Under the pieces are notes generated by a model that did not search any database, was not told the DNA's origin, and saw only the letters and a list, made by a program, of their open reading frames with translations. Positions 62,832 through 64,000 of a stretch of DNA of 64,000 nt are shown in pieces. The translations under genes and the position numbers were made by a program. The stretch is taken from NCBI GenBank assembly GCA_052379845.1, contig JBQTCF010000006.1, one strand, 5' to 3'. The stretch is from Roseinatronobacter sp052379845. GTDB taxonomy: Bacteria > Pseudomonadota > Alphaproteobacteria > Rhodobacterales > Rhodobacteraceae. Position 1 is the first letter of the stretch. Each line of letters opens with the position of its first letter.

Positions 62832-64000
62832 ATTTGCGTTATACTTGCACAGCGCTGCTTCTTGCTGCGGCACCCGCGTCCTTCGCGGCCGCACAGGACG
62901 TGCCGCTTTATTGCGATGCCATGGCGGATCCAGAGGCGTATGCTGGTATCTTGTCAAATGCATTGATGCCATTGCGCATAGATCCTGAAAGCGGTTTTGT
63001 ATACACAAATCGAGATTTTATTGAAAATTATACATTACCTGAGGAAGCCATAGCGCTTTTGAACCTGATCAATCAGAATGTCAGAGATAATGAAACAGGT
63101 CTTTATATGATAGTGCTTCCTCCAAGGGTTGCGATAAGCACTCTGCCGGATTTTGATAGACTGTTCCCCGCAGCACCAATCTTTGACTTATCGGCAGCAC
63201 TCGCCACATTCTCGGACAGCATATCACGGTTGAACTCCTCTGGAATTGTTACACCAAACCTGTTTCAGCATTTAATCGATACCCCTCATTTGAAAGAGGG
63301 ATATTATATTTCAGGTGACAATCATTGGTCGCCGACCGGCGCATTTGAATCAATTGCTGCGCTTGCCACGATGGGTGTCAATTTTTCATATTCATCTGAA
63401 AAGAATAAGTATCAGGTTCGGGATACGGTAAGCCGTTCGACCGGTGGTTCATACCGGAAAGCTATTGCACAAATATGTGGCACGGAGATATATGAGGACA
63501 ATTTCTCTTTCTCTCGTTTTGAAATTAACACTGAAGGTAGCACTGTACAGGATCAACTTTTTGGTAGCATATCAAGTGATTCAAACAAAATTTCTCTTGT
63601 TGGAACAAGTAATTCTAATGGCGGGTTTAACGATTCTTTTCTAGCCGCAGATGCACTGTCATATCATTTTCAGACCGATGTTGAAAATTTTGGTGTGAAT
63701 GGCGGTGGACTAGTTCTCTCGATCGAATCTTACTTTCATGACAAGCAGGCCCGGGAAAGTAAGATTGCCCTGATCTGGGAAACATTTCACACTGAACTTT
63801 TAAATATGAATCGTTCTACTCTCAGTCAAATCTACGGTGCGGCCTTGCCAGCCTGTGAGCCGGGACCCTTGACTTTGACCGATCAAACGACTCTCGATGA
63901 CACTTGGAAAGATCTGACTTTGCACGGCTTGTTCTTACAAGATGTTCTGGAGCTTTCTATCCCGGATATGAAGACGGGGAATATCTCAATTGAAGCGACT
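62828..64000 (+). CDS. AlgX-like acetyltransferase, cut by window end
   Basis: Open frame of 391 codons from an ATG at 62828 to the window end. A signal peptide of about 20 residues ends in AAA. The SGNH-like domain keeps the catalytic pattern Asp164-x-His166 in GDNHWSPTGA and a serine near residue 261 (GTSNS), close in place to Pseudomonas AlgX (Asp174, His176, Ser269). The later part (after about residue 340) would be a carbohydrate-binding module, incomplete here. From about 62980 onward the base content falls to roughly 40-45 percent GC by eye and codon use shifts, unlike all other genes in the window. Confidence 0.8.
   Translation, partial: MNLRYTCTALLLAAAPASFAAAQDVPLYCDAMADPEAYAGILSNALMPLRIDPESGFVYTNRDFIENYTLPEEAIALLNLINQNVRDNETGLYMIVLPPRVAISTLPDFDRLFPAAPIFDLSAALATFSDSISRLNSSGIVTPNLFQHLIDTPHLKEGYYISGDNHWSPTGAFESIAALATMGVNFSYSSEKNKYQVRDTVSRSTGGSYRKAIAQICGTEIYEDNFSFSRFEINTEGSTVQDQLFGSISSDSNKISLVGTSNSNGGFNDSFLAADALSYHFQTDVENFGVNGGGLVLSIESYFHDKQARESKIALIWETFHTELLNMNRSTLSQIYGAALPACEPGPLTLTDQTTLDDTWKDLTLHGLFLQDVLELSIPDMKTGNISIEAT

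Noticed and set aside
63444..63644. Rightward frame of 66 codons near the right edge
   Set aside because: It lies inside the AlgX-like gene in another frame, where AT-richness opens short frames by chance.

Overview
The window is a densely packed, GC-rich stretch of an alphaproteobacterial chromosome, most likely from the Rhodobacterales (Rhodobacteraceae / Roseobacter group). Supporting signs are a LexA box of the GTTC-N7-GTTC type in front of lexA, a COQ9-family gene, an acidic-tailed FYDLN (TIGR02300) gene, the ccmE/ccmF/ccmH cytochrome c set, a single-chain indolepyruvate oxidoreductase, and a short intergenic repeat of a kind I recall from this family. The genus cannot be told from this sequence. 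No phage genes, insertion sequences or CRISPR arrays were seen.

Layout. 0-2.7 kb: a leftward polar amino acid ABC importer (ATPase, binding protein, two permeases, the last one cut by the window edge). 2.9-5.9 kb: rpsU, a COQ9-like gene, a branched-chain aminotransferase and a quinone oxidoreductase. 6.1-10.2 kb: a complete rightward polyamine-type ABC importer (potFGHI-like). 10.4-15.5 kb: leftward DUF1638, mazG, a TspO-like membrane protein, gltA and gltX. 15.6-20.7 kb: comEC, then leftward grxD, bolA and purL. 21-25.6 kb: a LysR regulator divergent from indolepyruvate ferredoxin oxidoreductase, with a clear T-N11-A operator between them. 25.7-31.7 kb: murI, argC and ccmE, then convergent ccmF, ccmH and a PaaG-like enoyl-CoA hydratase. 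31.9-36.4 kb: a MoxR/CoxE-type ATPase plus VWA pair, several small genes, and tRNA-Ala(GGC).

36.8-48.2 kb is the most coherent metabolic island. Four genes resemble heterotetrameric sarcosine oxidase (beta, delta, alpha, gamma). They are followed by two divergently transcribed regulators, three glutamate-synthase-like genes (amidotransferase, GXGXG, FMN domain) and a type III glutamine synthetase-like gene. This is the gene content of the N-methylglutamate pathway for methylamine oxidation (mgdABCD, mgsABC, gmaS). The sarcosine-oxidase-like subunits are therefore best read as N-methylglutamate dehydrogenase. GmaS would join methylamine to glutamate, MgsABC would make N-methylglutamate, and MgdABCD would regenerate glutamate while passing the methyl carbon to folate.

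48.3-59.2 kb: a DMT exporter-like gene, hisE-hisF, a DksA/TraR zinc-finger gene, prfC, lexA with its SOS box, and the leftward run trpG-trpD-trpC-moaC-moeA, followed by a divergent polysaccharide deacetylase (yibQ-like). 59.4-64 kb: tRNA-Leu(UAA), a gene-poor gap, and then an alginate-type O-acetylation cassette (algF, algI, algJ-like and an algX-like gene cut by the window end). Its last gene is strikingly AT-rich compared with everything else, which suggests an exopolysaccharide island starting next to the tRNA.

The main non-genic features are two 173-base copies, about 94 percent identical, of a strongly self-complementary element (near 10.3 and 28.3 kb), both between convergent genes, and a second short repeat family seen at several gene ends.
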